DNA of 64,000 bases from Nothophaeocryptopus gaeumannii (GCA_031771865.1 JASISA010000025.1:3348001-3412000), one strand, 5' to 3'. Positions 1-11,347 are shown, counted from the stretch's first letter. Program-made: numbers and translations. Notes: generated by a model from the letters alone, not told the origin.

Positions 1-927
1 CTGGAAGATTGTTGGGACATCATCGTGCAGGGTCCGTGTGATGAAGTTGCGAAACATGCAGCAATGCGCAAATGGGACGCGCCCGATACTACTGAGGACG
101 TTGTGGAAGTTAGCGACGAGGTGGTGAAGGCAGCTGCGGCTAGGAGCATGAGCGTTCAGCTTCCGGGCTGCACGCTCAAACATGCGGTCAAGGAACCGCT
201 CCCATCAACACTCCACAGAAACAACAGCTTCCGACCGCCTCTACCGGATGAGACTCCGAAGAAGTCAATGGAGCGTGGACCCATCGACTGGAGTCCTCTT
301 AATACGCCGCGCAGCTCGATTGTCCGCAGCATCGAAGAGGCAACTGATGACAGTATCACGGTGGCCAGTGACACCATCGACGTTACTCAGAGTCCGAGTG
401 GCCTACTCACACCTTCGAAGTCCCAACGCAACTCGCCAGTCAACGCGCCGTCAAAGACGAAGCAGCCGAATGCAATGGCGAAGCTCCAAGACGCGGCGAA
501 GAAGCAGCAGAGCACGAAGGCCACGACAAAGAAGACAGTCACTGCACCGAAGAAGAAGTCGAACGTTAAGTACGTCAAACCATCAGCTTCGCAGCAGAAG
601 GCCAAGGGCGGGAAAGGCGTGAAGTCGAAGAAGGACACTCAGCCTACGAATACGCTGAAGAGTTCACTGGGTGTCAGCAAGTCTTCAGCAGTTTCGATCA
701 AGGCCAAAAAGGACGACTTCGAGAAGCCAGGAGTGAAAAGTCCCAGCAAACTCCGCCAGGTCGTCAACATGTCATCTTCCTCACCCGCAGAGCCGATGCA
801 TCCTTTGAGCCCGCAGGATCCGCGAAACAACGCGTCACCAATACAGACGCAAGCGTCAGACGTGGCGCTGAAGCAACGGGATGATTCCAACAAGACCCGG
901 ATGAGTGTTTCGAGCATTATGAATTGA
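1..927 (+). CDS. 3' end of a Lys/Ser/Pro-rich protein, function unknown (5' partial)
   Basis: The reading frame is open from base 1, so the gene begins outside the window; the first in-window codons do not include a convincing start (position 25 is GTG). About 308 residues are visible, ending in TGA at 925-927. The visible part is low-complexity and probably disordered: S/T-P motifs such as SPLNTPRSS and LLTPSKSQRNSP, followed by a Lys/Ala/Gln-rich basic stretch at about residues 155-220 of the fragment (KKQQSTKATTKKT). Such composition is typical of nuclear or chromatin-associated tails and phosphorylation targets, but no domain is visible and no function is assigned. The call as coding rests on the long open frame and its consistent basic, disordered composition. 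Confidence 0.6.
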   Translation: MEDCWDIIVQGPCDEVAKHAAMRKWDAPDTTEDVVEVSDEVVKAAAARSMSVQLPGCTLKHAVKEPLPSTLHRNNSFRPPLPDETPKKSMERGPIDWSPLNTPRSSIVRSIEEATDDSITVASDTIDVTQSPSGLLTPSKSQRNSPVNAPSKTKQPNAMAKLQDAAKKQQSTKATTKKTVTAPKKKSNVKYVKPSASQQKAKGGKGVKSKKDTQPTNTLKSSLGVSKSSAVSIKAKKDDFEKPGVKSPSKLRQVVNMSSSSPAEPMHPLSPQDPRNNASPIQTQASDVALKQRDDSNKTRMSVSSIMN

Positions 928-1460
928 TTGCTATCTGTTCCAACGCATAGTAATGTCTGGCATCTGGAGGAGATGAGATGCATTGCGAGGCGCTTAGGTG
1001 TTTTGAGGAAGCGGCCTCTGTATGAGAGGCGTGCACGCTACGCATCTGCAAAGCAGAAAAGTCCCGGAGAGCAATCATATTTTGAGCATGTTAGAAGAGA
1101 CATGTACGCGCATCGCATGGAATGAGATACCCGAGATGGACAATGTATGAGCATCCCTCGGTGGATGCGGCGCCCTTTTTCGCAATAGGATTGACTATCA
1201 ATACAAGACACCAGTTCTCTCAAATTTACAGTTCAAGCGCACTTTTCTCATTCTTCGTATGTTACAATCCTTCATGGGTATCATAGGTTCAACATCTACA
1301 CTCTTTTCGGTCTTTTCTTCATGGCTCCCTCCCCTGGCGCATTTTGCCCCGGGCCGCAGTCGTCGTTTCTAGCATGCCTAACGCGCTCTTCTCTAGCATG
1401 GTTATTCATCTTCCCGATGAGAGAGAGGTGTCTTTGTTTCTTCAGCCGTCTCAGAGACCC
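928..1460. other. intergenic, convergent 3' ends
   Basis: Lies between the stop of the Lys-rich gene and the stop of the reverse-strand DeSI-like gene. It contains pyrimidine-rich stretches (about 1290-1440) and no ORF that looks coding; it probably holds the two 3' UTRs. Confidence 0.5.
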
Positions 1461-2451
1461 CTAGTTCTTCTTCGACGTCGTCGGCACAGGTGCCCTTTCT
1501 GCCACCGGTAGGTCGCGACCACTGCTATCCTTCATGCTGACCAGCCTCGGTGGTGGACTTGATGCTGTACTCACGATTCTCTTTCCGCCTGCGAGACTTT
1601 CTCCCACTACCTCCTCTTCTGAACTACTGCTTCCTTGGCCATCTCCAGTGTTGGAGCTCCCGGTCTTTATGCGACCTTTACTCCCCCTTCTCTCTTCTCG
1701 CCGTCTCCGTTCTTCTTCACGTTGACTTCGTCTCCTATCACTCTCCAACATCCCTGACCCTTCCCCCTCCTCTCCATAATCTTCTTCCTCCTCGAGAAGT
1801 TCCCCGTCTGCGCTTTCGACATCTGGTGGATTGATCCATTCCCTAGGAACCATACACGGCAGAGCGAGACCGATGGATGCGGCACGGTTGACGAATCCCG
1901 GAGCAGATTCGCCCGTCAACGCCTCACAGAGAGCACTCGTGAAATGATTACAATTGTTCGTTAATAAATTATAATTCACACCCAAGAACTCATCTGACAC
2001 CCTCTTCACCGTTTCTTCTATCTCTTGTGGTGTTTTGAATGTGAATCCTTGGAGTATACTCATTCGAAACGTTCCGCCAGGAGGCTCGTAGCGCGGTCTT
2101 GTGTAGTAGACGCCTGTGATAGAGGGTTTGGGATGGCCGCCGTAGGCGTATTCGCGATTCGCTATGACGACGCCGGAGTGCAGGAGGGAGCCGCCGATGG
2201 TCCAGAGGAGGGAGGAGAGGCGGCCGGGCTGGACAAAGAGAGGTCAGTCGGATGTGTGTTCTGGAGGCGTATGATTCGGAAGCTGTTGAGGAGGAGTATG
2301 GGAAGGAGTATGTAGGACATACAGGTAAGAGGTCATACACATTAATCGTTATCTCTGTTTTGGTGAGCGTCGCAGAGGAGTTACGAGAGCCATGGGAAGC
2401 TTGGGACGATTTGCGCGTTCGTTTTGGATTTGTTTTGGAGCTTGATGCCAT
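1461..2451 (-). CDS. DeSI/PPPDE-family thiol isopeptidase-like protein
   Basis: Two exons, 2323-2451 and 1461-2228, split by a 94-nt intron (donor GTATGT, acceptor TTTGTCCAG), give 298 residues. The N-terminus starts at the ATG at 2451; an open frame upstream has only a TTG. The PPPDE/DUF862 fold is recognisable: strand INVYDLLPPGRLSSLL, the catalytic His in SLLHSGVVI, the YGGHP segment, and the catalytic Cys in LLTNNCNHFT followed by a helix with FTSALCEAL. Members of this family are cysteine isopeptidases that remove SUMO or ubiquitin, or act on palmitoylated proteins. After about residue 160 the protein becomes an acidic then Arg-rich tail (EEEEDYGEEGEG, RRRSQREEERRRREERR), longer than in animal DeSI proteins and likely disordered. 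The family call is strong; the exact substrate is unknown. Confidence 0.85.
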
Positions 2452-3276
2452 TGCCGTGTTCGCTGAGAGTACCAAAAGGTGTTTTACTAGGGGAGAGATA
2501 TGAGCGTGTGCTCTGGTTGTTCAGCGAATGTTGAGAGTTGGAGCCGCGCCTGCTTCGTCGCTCCTGGACCATGCGGCTCTCGCGTGGTCAATGCAGGTGG
2601 GGCATCTCGGCATCTCCAGCTTCTCCACGCGAAGCATGCAAACCCCTGTTCATATCTCTTGGCGCGACTTCAGGTCGTTTTCACATCCGCGTTCTGTGCT
2701 TTCACACCTACATACACATCTATGACCATCTTCTTGTTCGTCGCATATGGAGGCTGGACACTATGCAATCCTGCTGCTTCTCCTGCTGAAGTCGAAGAGA
2801 AGTTTCTGCGATTGACAGCTGGATTTTCAATGCGTACACCGTCTACAGTTAGCCCATGACCCATCTATCGCGTCTGGCTTCTGCATGGAGCGTCCATGCC
2901 ATGCTAGCAAGGCGGCGGCAACTAGACACTCTCCAGCCAGATCGGCGAGCATACATTTGGCGACCGTCTTCATGAGGCAGCTACCCGGCAGACTCTGCAC
3001 CCGAAGTGCTAACGTAGCCGTGGCTGGTCTGATGGTCCAGCAGGTGAGTCTGCTCTGTAATTGACGTGAGTTAGGCGAATTACGGGGAAATATGCTGTGC
3101 GCGACTTTCACATGCTGCAGCCTGCAAATGCAGATGAATGACTGTGACGTCAAACAACGTTTGCTCAAACGAACATTCTCGCAGTTTTGGCCGCTTGTTG
3201 AAATTGCAACTCCAAACGTCACCACGATCTCACTATCTCGACCCTCTTTACGCTGATCTGGTCTGATCGTCGCACC
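2452..3276. other. intergenic, divergent promoter region
   Basis: About 825 bp between the divergent DeSI-like and Ipa-like genes. Several short overlapping ORFs occur on both strands (for example 2500-2859 and 2827-3363) but they conflict with one another and show no recognisable domain. The region is best read as promoters and 5' UTRs. Confidence 0.5.
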
Positions 3277-6016
3277 ATGGACCCAGAAACGAAGGGCAAA
3301 ATGGAGGCAATAATGAAAGACTCCGACGTGGGCCAAGCACTGCTGCGATTCCAGGCCAAACACAAGAGAAACCCTACCATGAGAGAGTGCCGCGATATCA
3401 AAGGGCTCCGTGAGGGCATCACAAGCTTCATGCAGGATCTTGAAAAGCCGACAGAAGAAGACGGCTACGCATACAGCTCATTCTCATACCAGTCAAGCGG
3501 CGCACCCCCTGGCTGCTCCGAGTCTTGCGACATATGCAGCTCGTCCTATCTCTCCAGCATGCAAGTCGCCTTGTGTCCCTACACGAAATCCTATCAGGAC
3601 GTCGAGGCGCGCGACAAGATCAAGCAACTGAAAGCCTCGGCAGAAGATGATTACAGCTACATACGCGGGAAAGTCGAGAGACACGGAGACGCTATCATGA
3701 AGAGATTCCAGAAGCGAAACGCATCGAAACGTGCTGCACTTATCAGCGCTGCAATGCCCGACATCTATCCTCGAAAAAGCACCTTCACGTCCGAAATGCT
3801 CAAGGGAACAAGCTCGGTGCAAAACCTTGACGCAACTGGCCGAGTGCCAAGGAAGACACACTTGCTACCATATCTGAATCTGGAGTCACTCAGTGCTAGC
3901 ACTACCGATCTGCTGGCGATGCTATTCTACCGCACCAAGCACAGTCCGACTACCTGGGCGGCTTTTGATTCTCACCAGCTTCATTACCAGCTCTCCAAAT
4001 GCGTATTGGAAGCTTCTTACAACCCTCACTGTGTTATCATGCACGGAGATGACTTTGGACAACTTGTGTCGTGGAACTCGCGGTCTTTCCACCGTGGAGA
4101 CACGATCGGCTTTCCTCTCGCGTTGCTCTTGTTCGAGGCACAGTCTCGTCTCTACCAGTACCTGCGCTCCACCGTGGACCTTCTACTCCCTGCCACAGCT
4201 GATATGCCCCGCGAAGGCAGCAGCGAACTGCGCACAATCGCAGCCGACGGCTTTCCCTCACAGTTGGGATCGATCGCAGTTGATACCACTCAGGTCTCGG
4301 CCTTCTCTCCACCTCCAGAACTCGATATGGCGCAAGTCGTGGCGGCCTTCCGCGCTCGGCTAAGGGCTTCGGAAGATGAGCTTTGGCTGTTGCAGACTGA
4401 TCCCACTTATCTGCGCGAGCATCTTGCCAACATGCAGGGCTCTATGTTCTCTGCTCACTCAAGCGCGGACGAGGTGAAGAAGCAGACGGCGGAGCTTGTC
4501 ATGATCAACGTCATTAAGCTTCAAGACTGGCAGTACCTCCTCAAAGAGGCTGAGATCACGCAGCGGAACATGAACAAAGGCGTAGGGGCTGTCACTGCCG
4601 GGGAGCCTCTTCCTCAGGCCTATGATGGAGCGATCAGCTTATTTGAGCACGCTCTTCGGGAGCAATTCCACACACAACAGAGGCATCTTGGTGATCTGCT
4701 CATATCTTCCAACAGTTTCAGGAAGTATTGCACAGGAGTTGACGCCGAAACTGGGGCTTTGAAGATTGAGAGCCCTACGGGCCGGAAGGACGCTATCTTC
4801 TACCACATTCTGGAACTATTACGACATGACGACCGAATTTCGTTTCCGGCATCACTGCATGTTCAACGGCTCGACGAGTTGCTGAGCAAGGCGTCGGAAC
4901 CAGACGCTGGCCGAGTCGATCGCCTCATGTATGCAGTCATGTCGGACATGGCAATCATTGATGACACGATGACGAGGCTGAAGCTACACCGACCACGTGC
5001 AACTCCTTCGAAATCTTTTCTCGCCCCTGAAGACTTTGGTCAACGTCCTGACAACGATTCGAACTTGCTATTCGAAATGTCAGAGAACCTCAAATCGCAA
5101 CAGGCAGCGGCGTTCATGAAGCGTATGTTGTGTCAATCTATGGCGGACATCAAGCTCAACGAATGCTACGACGAACTCCTGGAGCCTCTGCGGAAGTTCT
5201 CTACCCTTCCACGCCCATCGGGGGGAAAGTCAACAAGGATGCTTTGGATGCACTGGACAAGTCTCACACCGACATGTTCGACTTTTGGGCTGCCGTTAGG
5301 AGCTGGCGACTTTCGGCACTCGCGATATGGTACTCGCCAGCAGAGGCTAAGCGGCTTCTGTACAGGATATTCGGCGCCACAGTTGAACAATACCAAGCAG
5401 AGCTGGCCAAAGACCGAGCTTCCTTCGCGGCCGCGGTCGAAGCCAAAGGTGAGTGCATGTGCTATGTCTCTGACAGATCATCTCTAACCAACTTGCAGGT
5501 GTCCAGAGCACGCGGAAGCGAGGCGCAGCATCTGCTAAGCCTGTGCAGCCGGATGCACTCCAGACGGTCTGGGGCAAAGAGTCCACATGCCAGGCCGACA
5601 CAGGTGGTCCAAAAGACAAAGTCAAGACACGCCCTACGGCTCTGGCATCCGACGAGAATGGCGAATTGAGCATAGGTAACCTGACCATTTCTAATGATGG
5701 TAATTGTCAATGCCCTCAGATCGCCGTCAGCAAACAGAACTTGCCGTTGTTCGCCCGCATGTTTGCTCCTCTCCACGAGGTCAAGGGTACTACGAAGTGG
5801 GTTGACTTTGTCGCTGGCCTGGTCGACGCTGGCTTCTCGGTCACCCCAAATACTGGCTCTGCTGTCACCTTCAAGGACACATCAGGCAAGGGCGCCATCG
5901 TCTTCCACAGGCCTCATCCGCTCCCAACGGTCGACCTGATCATGCTGCGATCAATGGGCAAGCGTCTTCGGAAGTGGTTTGGCTGTGGTCAGGAGACTTT
6001 CGTGGAGCGTCGATGA
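3277..6016 (+). CDS. Ipa-like large fungal protein with HicA-like C-terminus; frameshift in a G run
   Basis: Starts at ATG 3277. The first frame stays open to 5487, but sequence resembling the downstream protein is in the -1 frame from about 5220. The switch coincides with six consecutive G at 5220-5225 (TCG GGG GGA AAG); re-reading one G gives SGGKVNKDALDALDKSHTDM and continues to an intron at 5449-5498 (donor GGTGAGT, branch CTAAC, acceptor TTGCAG). Exon 2 is 5499-6016. The combined product is about 895 residues. The C-terminal 80 residues (TKWVDFVAGLVDAGFSVTPN, IVFHRPHP, FGCGQETFVERR) resemble the HicA-like region at the end of many fungal Ipa-type proteins; this is from family memory. The rest is helical with no domain I can name. 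The break may be a base-call error, a real loss-of-function indel, or a -1 frameshift on G_GGG_GGA. Confidence 0.7.
5220..5225 (+). other. G6 run at the frame switch (possible -1 slippery site or indel)
   Basis: The zero frame reads TCG GGG GGA AAG. The heptamer G_GGG_GGA matches the X_XXY_YYZ form of a -1 slippery site, and a one-base slip here joins the upstream frame to the frame that carries the HicA-like C-terminus. A missing G in the assembly would look identical. Confidence 0.5.
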
Positions 6017-7126
6017 GGGAAGATGGAGGGATTTCCAATCACACACATCGGACAAAGAGTCGAAGAGATGGAACGCGAACACTCACCGTTGACGAGGCGT
6101 TGCTTCCACGGCCTATGGGACACGTTCTAGCATGGTAATCAAGCAGTAGTCCGCACAGAAGACTCGATATAGCAATCAAGGGCGTTCATAGTCAACATCA
6201 GTCCCATAGAATCGCAATTTTATGCAAACATATCTTAACAACTCACATACGATTCCCTTGATATACCATCGGACTTGTCCGGCACAAACCTCCACGCCCC
6301 CAATCCACCCATCTGCGCAAACTCCTTTCGTCTCGTCCCTGGCAGGGCACTTATTCTCGGACTTAAATCGATGGGCCGCAGCGTGGCAGCAAGTGAAGTG
6401 TGGTCGTCCGGAAGACAGGAACGGACCCGAAACAACCACGGGTGGACCCCACCGTGCCCACAAGACCCTGGCCCCTCAATATCGAGTAATTGCTCTACAG
6501 TATGCAATTTAGTCGGGTCCGGGAGATCCACAATGTCCCGGTTGCCGGCACACGCTACGTCGGCTGTCATTGAGCTTTGACTTTGACAGTTTTCGATTGT
6601 ACGACGGGATGATTGGAGATGACGAAAGTCCAAGATGTTTTCTGCTATTAATAGTTCTATTCAAAGTTTTGATAAGATCGAGTCAGTCTATAAAGTTATT
6701 GATCGTCAAAATTCAAATAGAACTACCGCATTCACCAAAATTCATTCGAGATTCAACAAAACGAATTCCATCAGGCCACGGGCATATCCTTGATCGCAAT
6801 GTGTAGGATGACAGAGAACGTGGTTGCGTGCGCCTTGCGGGGCAACGCTATCACGCAGACTCCGGGGTTCCGGTCGGCAGGCTCACGCCTCAGATCTAGT
6901 AGTGCACTGTATCGATAGTCGCGATTGATCAATATCCATTCCCTCAGCTGGCTACTTTCTCGCGCCAGGTAGCGGGTCATCTTTCGAAGGAGCAGGCAGG
7001 GCAGGCACCGACGCGCACGAATATGTATCGAGAGGCGCCCGCTATTGTTGTAGTAGTGGCCTACCTCGTTACTCCTGCTATCTCCTCGATACGATAAATT
7101 GTGAAGAGATCACGAGCGATCGATCA
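6017..7126. other. intergenic with an AT-rich core
   Basis: About 1.1 kb between two forward genes. ORFs 6222-6633 overlap on both strands and lack recognisable features. The part from about 6580 to 6780 is markedly AT-rich compared with its flanks and holds an imperfect inverted repeat (separate entry). The last 100 bp before 7127 presumably carry the promoter of the next gene. Confidence 0.5.
6653..6724. repeat. imperfect inverted repeat in AT-rich DNA
   Basis: Arms 6653-6673 (AGTTCTATTCAAAGTTTTGAT) and 6704-6724, which read on the opposite strand begin AGTTCTATTTGAATTTTGAC. About 17 of 21 positions match, and two of the mismatches are transitions. The loop is about 30 nt. It could be a relic of a small hairpin element or a transcript terminator; nothing else identifies it. 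Confidence 0.45.
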
Positions 7127-8868
7127 ATGTCGGCGGGTCAGGTGAACTTCGAGTTCATTAGCTCGAATGCGAGTTCGAGAGAGGAGCATGATAACTTAAA
7201 GAGGTTGGCGAGGAGTCATGCTTCAAAGGTGGTGCGGAGGAATAAGAAGGACGAGGCGAAGAAGAATAAGCAGTTGTCCAAGAAGTGGACCGGGAAGCAG
7301 TCAACTGCAACACGCCAGCAAGTGGTTCGAACAGTCTCCTCGTCGACTGAGGAGGTAGTGGAGGATGAGGGCATTGGTAGCTCTGAGTCAAGTCCAGACG
7401 GCGAACAGCCTCCAGTTGCCGAAGAAGTCGACAGATCTGGTGCTGCTGTTGCGAAAACACTGTCAGTATATCCATTTCCAGCTCGCACATTATCGCCCAC
7501 ATTCGGTGCCATACCTGGCTCGACGATCGACGCCGACGACTTCTACGCCGCAACAACATTGCCTCTCGCAGAGGTAGCAAGCTTCTGGTTCAACCAAATA
7601 TGGCCAAATACGGTATCGGAAGAAGGCGCTCAAGTGTGGTGGGGCGCTTTTTGCGAGCATCCGGTGATATATCACGGAATGCTGTTTCGCTACGTCGTCC
7701 ACCGAGAATCTGTGGGGCTTCCATTGCCTGAAGCTGCACATCGCGAAGTGCTGCCACATAAGATCAAGGCCATACAGCTGATCAATAAGATGTTGGAAGA
7801 TTTGCAGGGTTTCAACGTTGAGCTGGCCATTTGTGTCATCATTTGCATGAGGCATGAGCAGGCAGAAGAAGAGCCGGCAGGAGTGGAAGATGTCAAGCTG
7901 CTCTTCATCCCACATATGCCCGCTCTTAATATGACGACCACATATCGGCCCTCGCAATATGTTGAGGCACATACCCGGGCTATTTCCTCTTTGGTGAGTC
8001 GAATGGGTGGTCTGGACCAGATCACGTTTGCTGGGGTGGCACAGTCTATCGAAAGGTAAGCTGTGTCTCGATGGTTGTATTGGGCCAGATGCTGATTGTA
8101 GACAGTTCAGAGCTACTGTCCGCCAGTCACTTCCGAACCAGGCCTTCGTTTCCTAGCCCCTGGTCGTTCGATCGAAAGCTGTTGATGCAGCGCGGACTCC
8201 TTTCGTTCAAGGAATTGGCCAGGTCTCCAGGCAATGGATTTGCGAACGACATTACTGGTGGACTTCCGGACGAAGTATTGTCGGTGTTTCTGGATTTGAG
8301 CTGCATCGACAAAGTCATGGCGTCTCGGCGGGACACTCGACTTCGTGCGGATGACTTGCAAGTCATCATGCAGGCACGGAACGTAGCACATCACCGGCTG
8401 CTGTCGTTGCGAGCTTGGAGTGAGCTTAGCGACGGTGTTCGTTCAGACTCTTACCTGGCGACTTATGAGTGCTGCCGCCTCACTGCCATCTTATACTCCA
8501 ATGCAGTCATTTTCCCGCTCGCACCAGGCAGCGACTGGTATTTGCACATTCTTGCCGACCTCCGGAAGCTGCTCGAATGTTGTCAATTCCGGAATTGGAA
8601 GCAGGATGTATCGGCTATGCTGATCTGGGTTCTATCGGTGGCAGGTATTGCTGCTTTTCGGTCCAAGCACCGAGCGTTCTTCAAGACGATGCTCCGCGAC
8701 ACGTTAGTCAAGGCCGGCGTGCTCTCCTGGAAAGGTGCTAGAGAAATCGTCAATCGGTTCGTGTGGTCGGACTCTGCGTGCGGCCATGGTGCGGCAGTGT
8801 TGTGGGATGCCTTGGATCTTGAGTGTCTGTACGAGTATGTACAAGGTATGGAGAAGGGTGCAGATTGA
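7127..8868 (+). CDS. fungal protein resembling transcription-factor C-terminal regions, no zinc cluster
   Basis: Two exons, 7127-8055 and 8106-8868, joined across a 50-nt intron (donor AGGTAAGC, acceptor GACAG); the join restores the frame as AG|T TCA GAG and predicts 563 residues. The first 50 residues have the fungal pattern FEFISSNASSREEHDNLKRL followed by a Lys/Arg-rich stretch (RRNKKDEAKKNKQLSKKW), typical of a group of ascomycete proteins that carry a nuclear-targeting basic N-terminus and a helical region like that downstream of Zn2Cys6 clusters. No Cys6 cluster is present. The helical remainder contains FWFNQIWPNTVSEEG, an internal WWGAF segment and a C-terminal region with TYECCRLTAILYSN, similar in style to fungal-specific transcription-factor regions. 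Whether it binds DNA is unknown. Confidence 0.75.
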
Positions 8869-9891
8869 ACGGAAAAGACTCTCCAGAAGCGCTGCTCAAT
8901 GTCAAGCGAGAGCGCCAGCAAGTCGTGTTCGGCAGCCAGCCGTCGGAGAATTAGACCGAGTGGAGAGGCATTTGAGCCTGTATGGCCTTGCTCCGGCTTG
9001 CGGCATAGCGACGCGTTGTTTGAGAAGATTTTCAATGCTCAACTTGCTCCAGGCTCGAATGCAAGACTGCACCTCCGCTTTCAACAGGCAAACATGCGGT
9101 GGCTTTGGGTGCGCTGCCACGAGTCCCCATTGTCATGGGCATTTGGGGAGCAGCACCTGGCTCGCTCAACTCGTGGAATTGAGCACACTGGGCCTGTAGC
9201 ATTCGGTGCCTTTGATGACGGAATGTGACAGAGAGTGAGTGTACTCAGCCTGATGACGCGGTTTCGAAGCCCCAGCTGAAGGCCTGTACTGCCTCATGAT
9301 GAGCACAGCCTGCACATTGCAAAGCCGATACATCTGTCGTGGTATTGTGACCAGACATTGGCAGGTCGTATGCCGTACATCGTGCAAGATCCTTTTCGTA
9401 TCAACATGGTGTTGTGAGATGCAGGAACGAGAGAGAGAGTTTGCCAGGTTTCTTTGTATAGACCCACTTTGACGCTAAGAGCTCACTAAGGCTAGCGAGG
9501 TGCGGGAGGATCCGAGAGAAACTCTCTTCGACCACCTACAGGCGATGGTGACCAGTAATCACTATATCATGAGCAGTATCATAGACATCCCGGTTGCTAT
9601 CTCTGATATCATACACTGGCTGTGTCTTTGTGCGGCTGTGACTACGATGTACGATGTGTAAGGACGCCCTCCATTGGTAGGCAACCATGGACGCTGCGAC
9701 CGCTCGGGGAGAGCGCGTGGAAAGAGCATGACGAGGGAACGGAGCACTTGCTGTTACAATGCCATCGATGTCGTCAAGGACATATAAGAGGACAGGCGTA
9801 GCTCTCTTGTAGATGGTCTGCAAGCTCTATACCTTCAACATCCCCAGCGAGACGCGTAACGAATCATACACCAGAAACTCACACGTTCAAG
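8869..9891. other. intergenic
   Basis: About 1 kb. Short forward and reverse ORFs between 8870 and 9390 overlap each other and look non-coding. A TATA-like element close to the end belongs to the next gene. Confidence 0.5.
9782..9789 (+). promoter_or_regulatory. TATA-like element ahead of the secreted-protein gene
   Basis: ATATAAGA lies about 103-110 nt upstream of the ATG at 9892, a plausible distance for a core promoter with a 5' UTR of about 70-80 nt. Assigned by sequence and position only. Confidence 0.4.
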
Positions 9892-10533
9892 ATGCACGCG
9901 ATACACTTCCTTGTCTCTACAGCGGCCGTCGCGCTAGCCTTACCCACGACTAGATCCACCACTGCTCCCATCAGCACCGAGGAATTCGGCCTAGTCATGA
10001 CCATTCCTTGGGCAGACAACACGCTTTTCTCCCTCAACGCCGTCCAGAACGGCACCAACCCAGAACTGGTCATCGTGGGCGAACTGTTGGCAGCCTGCGC
10101 AGGAACTCCGGCATACTTCAACGCGACTGGTGCACCGCCATCGAATGGATTCAACTACGGCGCTTTGAACTTCGACGTCGACGGAACCTCATACGGACTT
10201 TTCGCTGCAGACGTGGGCTACATATACGGCAACCACGCGAGCGTATCAGCTCTCAAGGATAAGCAAGAGGATGAATGGAATATTGGCAGCACTGGTGTTG
10301 TGTCTCATCAGATGACTGCTGCTTTTCAAGGGCTGTTTGGTATGTTGACCCATCTTTGAATTTATTGCACTGTGCTAACAGTGACTGCAGTCTGCAACGC
10401 GACTGTGAACGGCGAAGCTGCAGCAATTCTTGACTTTGGCATGGCACAATACAGCGGAGAGCCGCCTGAGGGATGTGCCAGGACGACAGTCACGAAGAAC
10501 TGTAATGTACCTGGGAGCACCGCTACATGTTAA
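9892..10533 (+). CDS. small secreted cysteine-containing protein
   Basis: Two exons, 9892-10339 and 10391-10533, with a 51-nt intron (donor GTATGT, branch GCTAAC, acceptor ACTGCAG) that splits a Val codon; product 196 residues. Residues 1-17 (MHAIHFLVSTAAVALAL) form a clear signal peptide. The mature part has five Cys (in LLAACAGT, VCNATVNG, EGCART, KNCNVP and the final Cys), several N-x-S/T sites (NGTNP, NATG, NATV) and no membrane segment. The intron removes an early stop, so the cysteine-rich C-terminus depends on splicing. The features match a secreted or cell-wall-associated protein; family not recognised. An effector role is possible but nothing here shows it. Confidence 0.8.
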
Positions 10534-10678
10534 TGTTGGAAGACACCGCGCTGTTGGCTGCCATGTAACGTGATACGACATCCATTGGAGACCCCAGCAT
10601 ATACAGTTTCAGAACCGGCATCACCACGAATGACGGTCTTCTACACTTAAACCAGCCATCAAAGCACATGTGCCCTAC

Positions 10679-11347
10679 TCATCTAATCCCACCCTCAACT
10701 CCCCTCTCCGCCGCCTTACCAGCAACAACCCCCAGCATCTTCTCAATCTCCTTCTTCCTCTTCCCATTCACAAACGCCTCCCCCTCTTTCTCCAACCTTC
10801 CAAGCAACCCTCTCAACGTCCTCTCCAAAACCCAATACTTCCCCTCCTTCATATCAGCACTATATTCTCTCTTCAACATCTTCATCCAATACCCCGCTCC
10901 CTCCTAAACCTCATCCTGATAACTTATCGTGAGTGTCTTCAACCAATATTTGATCGCTAGCAGAGACGCTTGCGGGTATGCCTCTTCGTCTTCTCCTTTC
11001 CCCCAGGTCGAATCGTCGATCCTCAAGCAAATATGAAGTTTCGCTCCCACTAACTTATCCCGTTGGAATTGAGTAAGCTTTCGGGCTGCACTATCGATAT
11101 AGTGAAAATCCCCATTTTGTACCTCAGCTGTAAGGGTGCGAAGCGCGGAGGATGTGAAAATGGGGAGGTACTCGTTATGGCTTCGGTGGGAGGTGAGGAG
11201 GAGAGAGGTTGTGGGGTTCGTTAGATGGCCATCGGGGAGGAGGATGATGGTGCCGCACGAGGCGAAGTTTGAATAGATGGTGTTGCGGAGTTCTCCGGGC
11301 AGGTCGAGTAAGCGGAAGGGGGTATTAGTGGTGTTGTTGGAACCAAT
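10679..11347 (-). pseudogene. F-box-like protein relic with in-frame stop and no start codon
   Basis: The reverse strand is open from about 11398 down to a TAG at 10904-10906. The translation contains FRLLDLPGELRNTIYSNF, the hallmark of the fungal F-box-like LPxELRxxIY family, followed by SLLLTSHRSHNEYLPIF and a C-terminal part ending ISYQDEV. The same frame continues past the TAG for 74 more codons (YWMKMLKREYSADMKEGKYW) to the stop at 10679. No ATG is present in frame upstream before a TGA at about 11400, so an upstream exon would be required or the 5' end is lost. I read it as a decayed F-box-like gene; a gene with an unrecognised first intron and true stop at 10904 is the alternative. Confidence 0.5.

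Noticed and set aside
2827..3363. 178-codon reverse ORF overlapping the Ipa-like gene start
   Set aside because: It overlaps the well-supported start of the forward gene, begins with a non-ATG codon and has no domain signature.
8899..9228. 109-codon forward ORF after the 7127-8868 gene
   Set aside because: Overlaps reverse ORFs of similar length and shows no conserved motif; reads like intergenic DNA.
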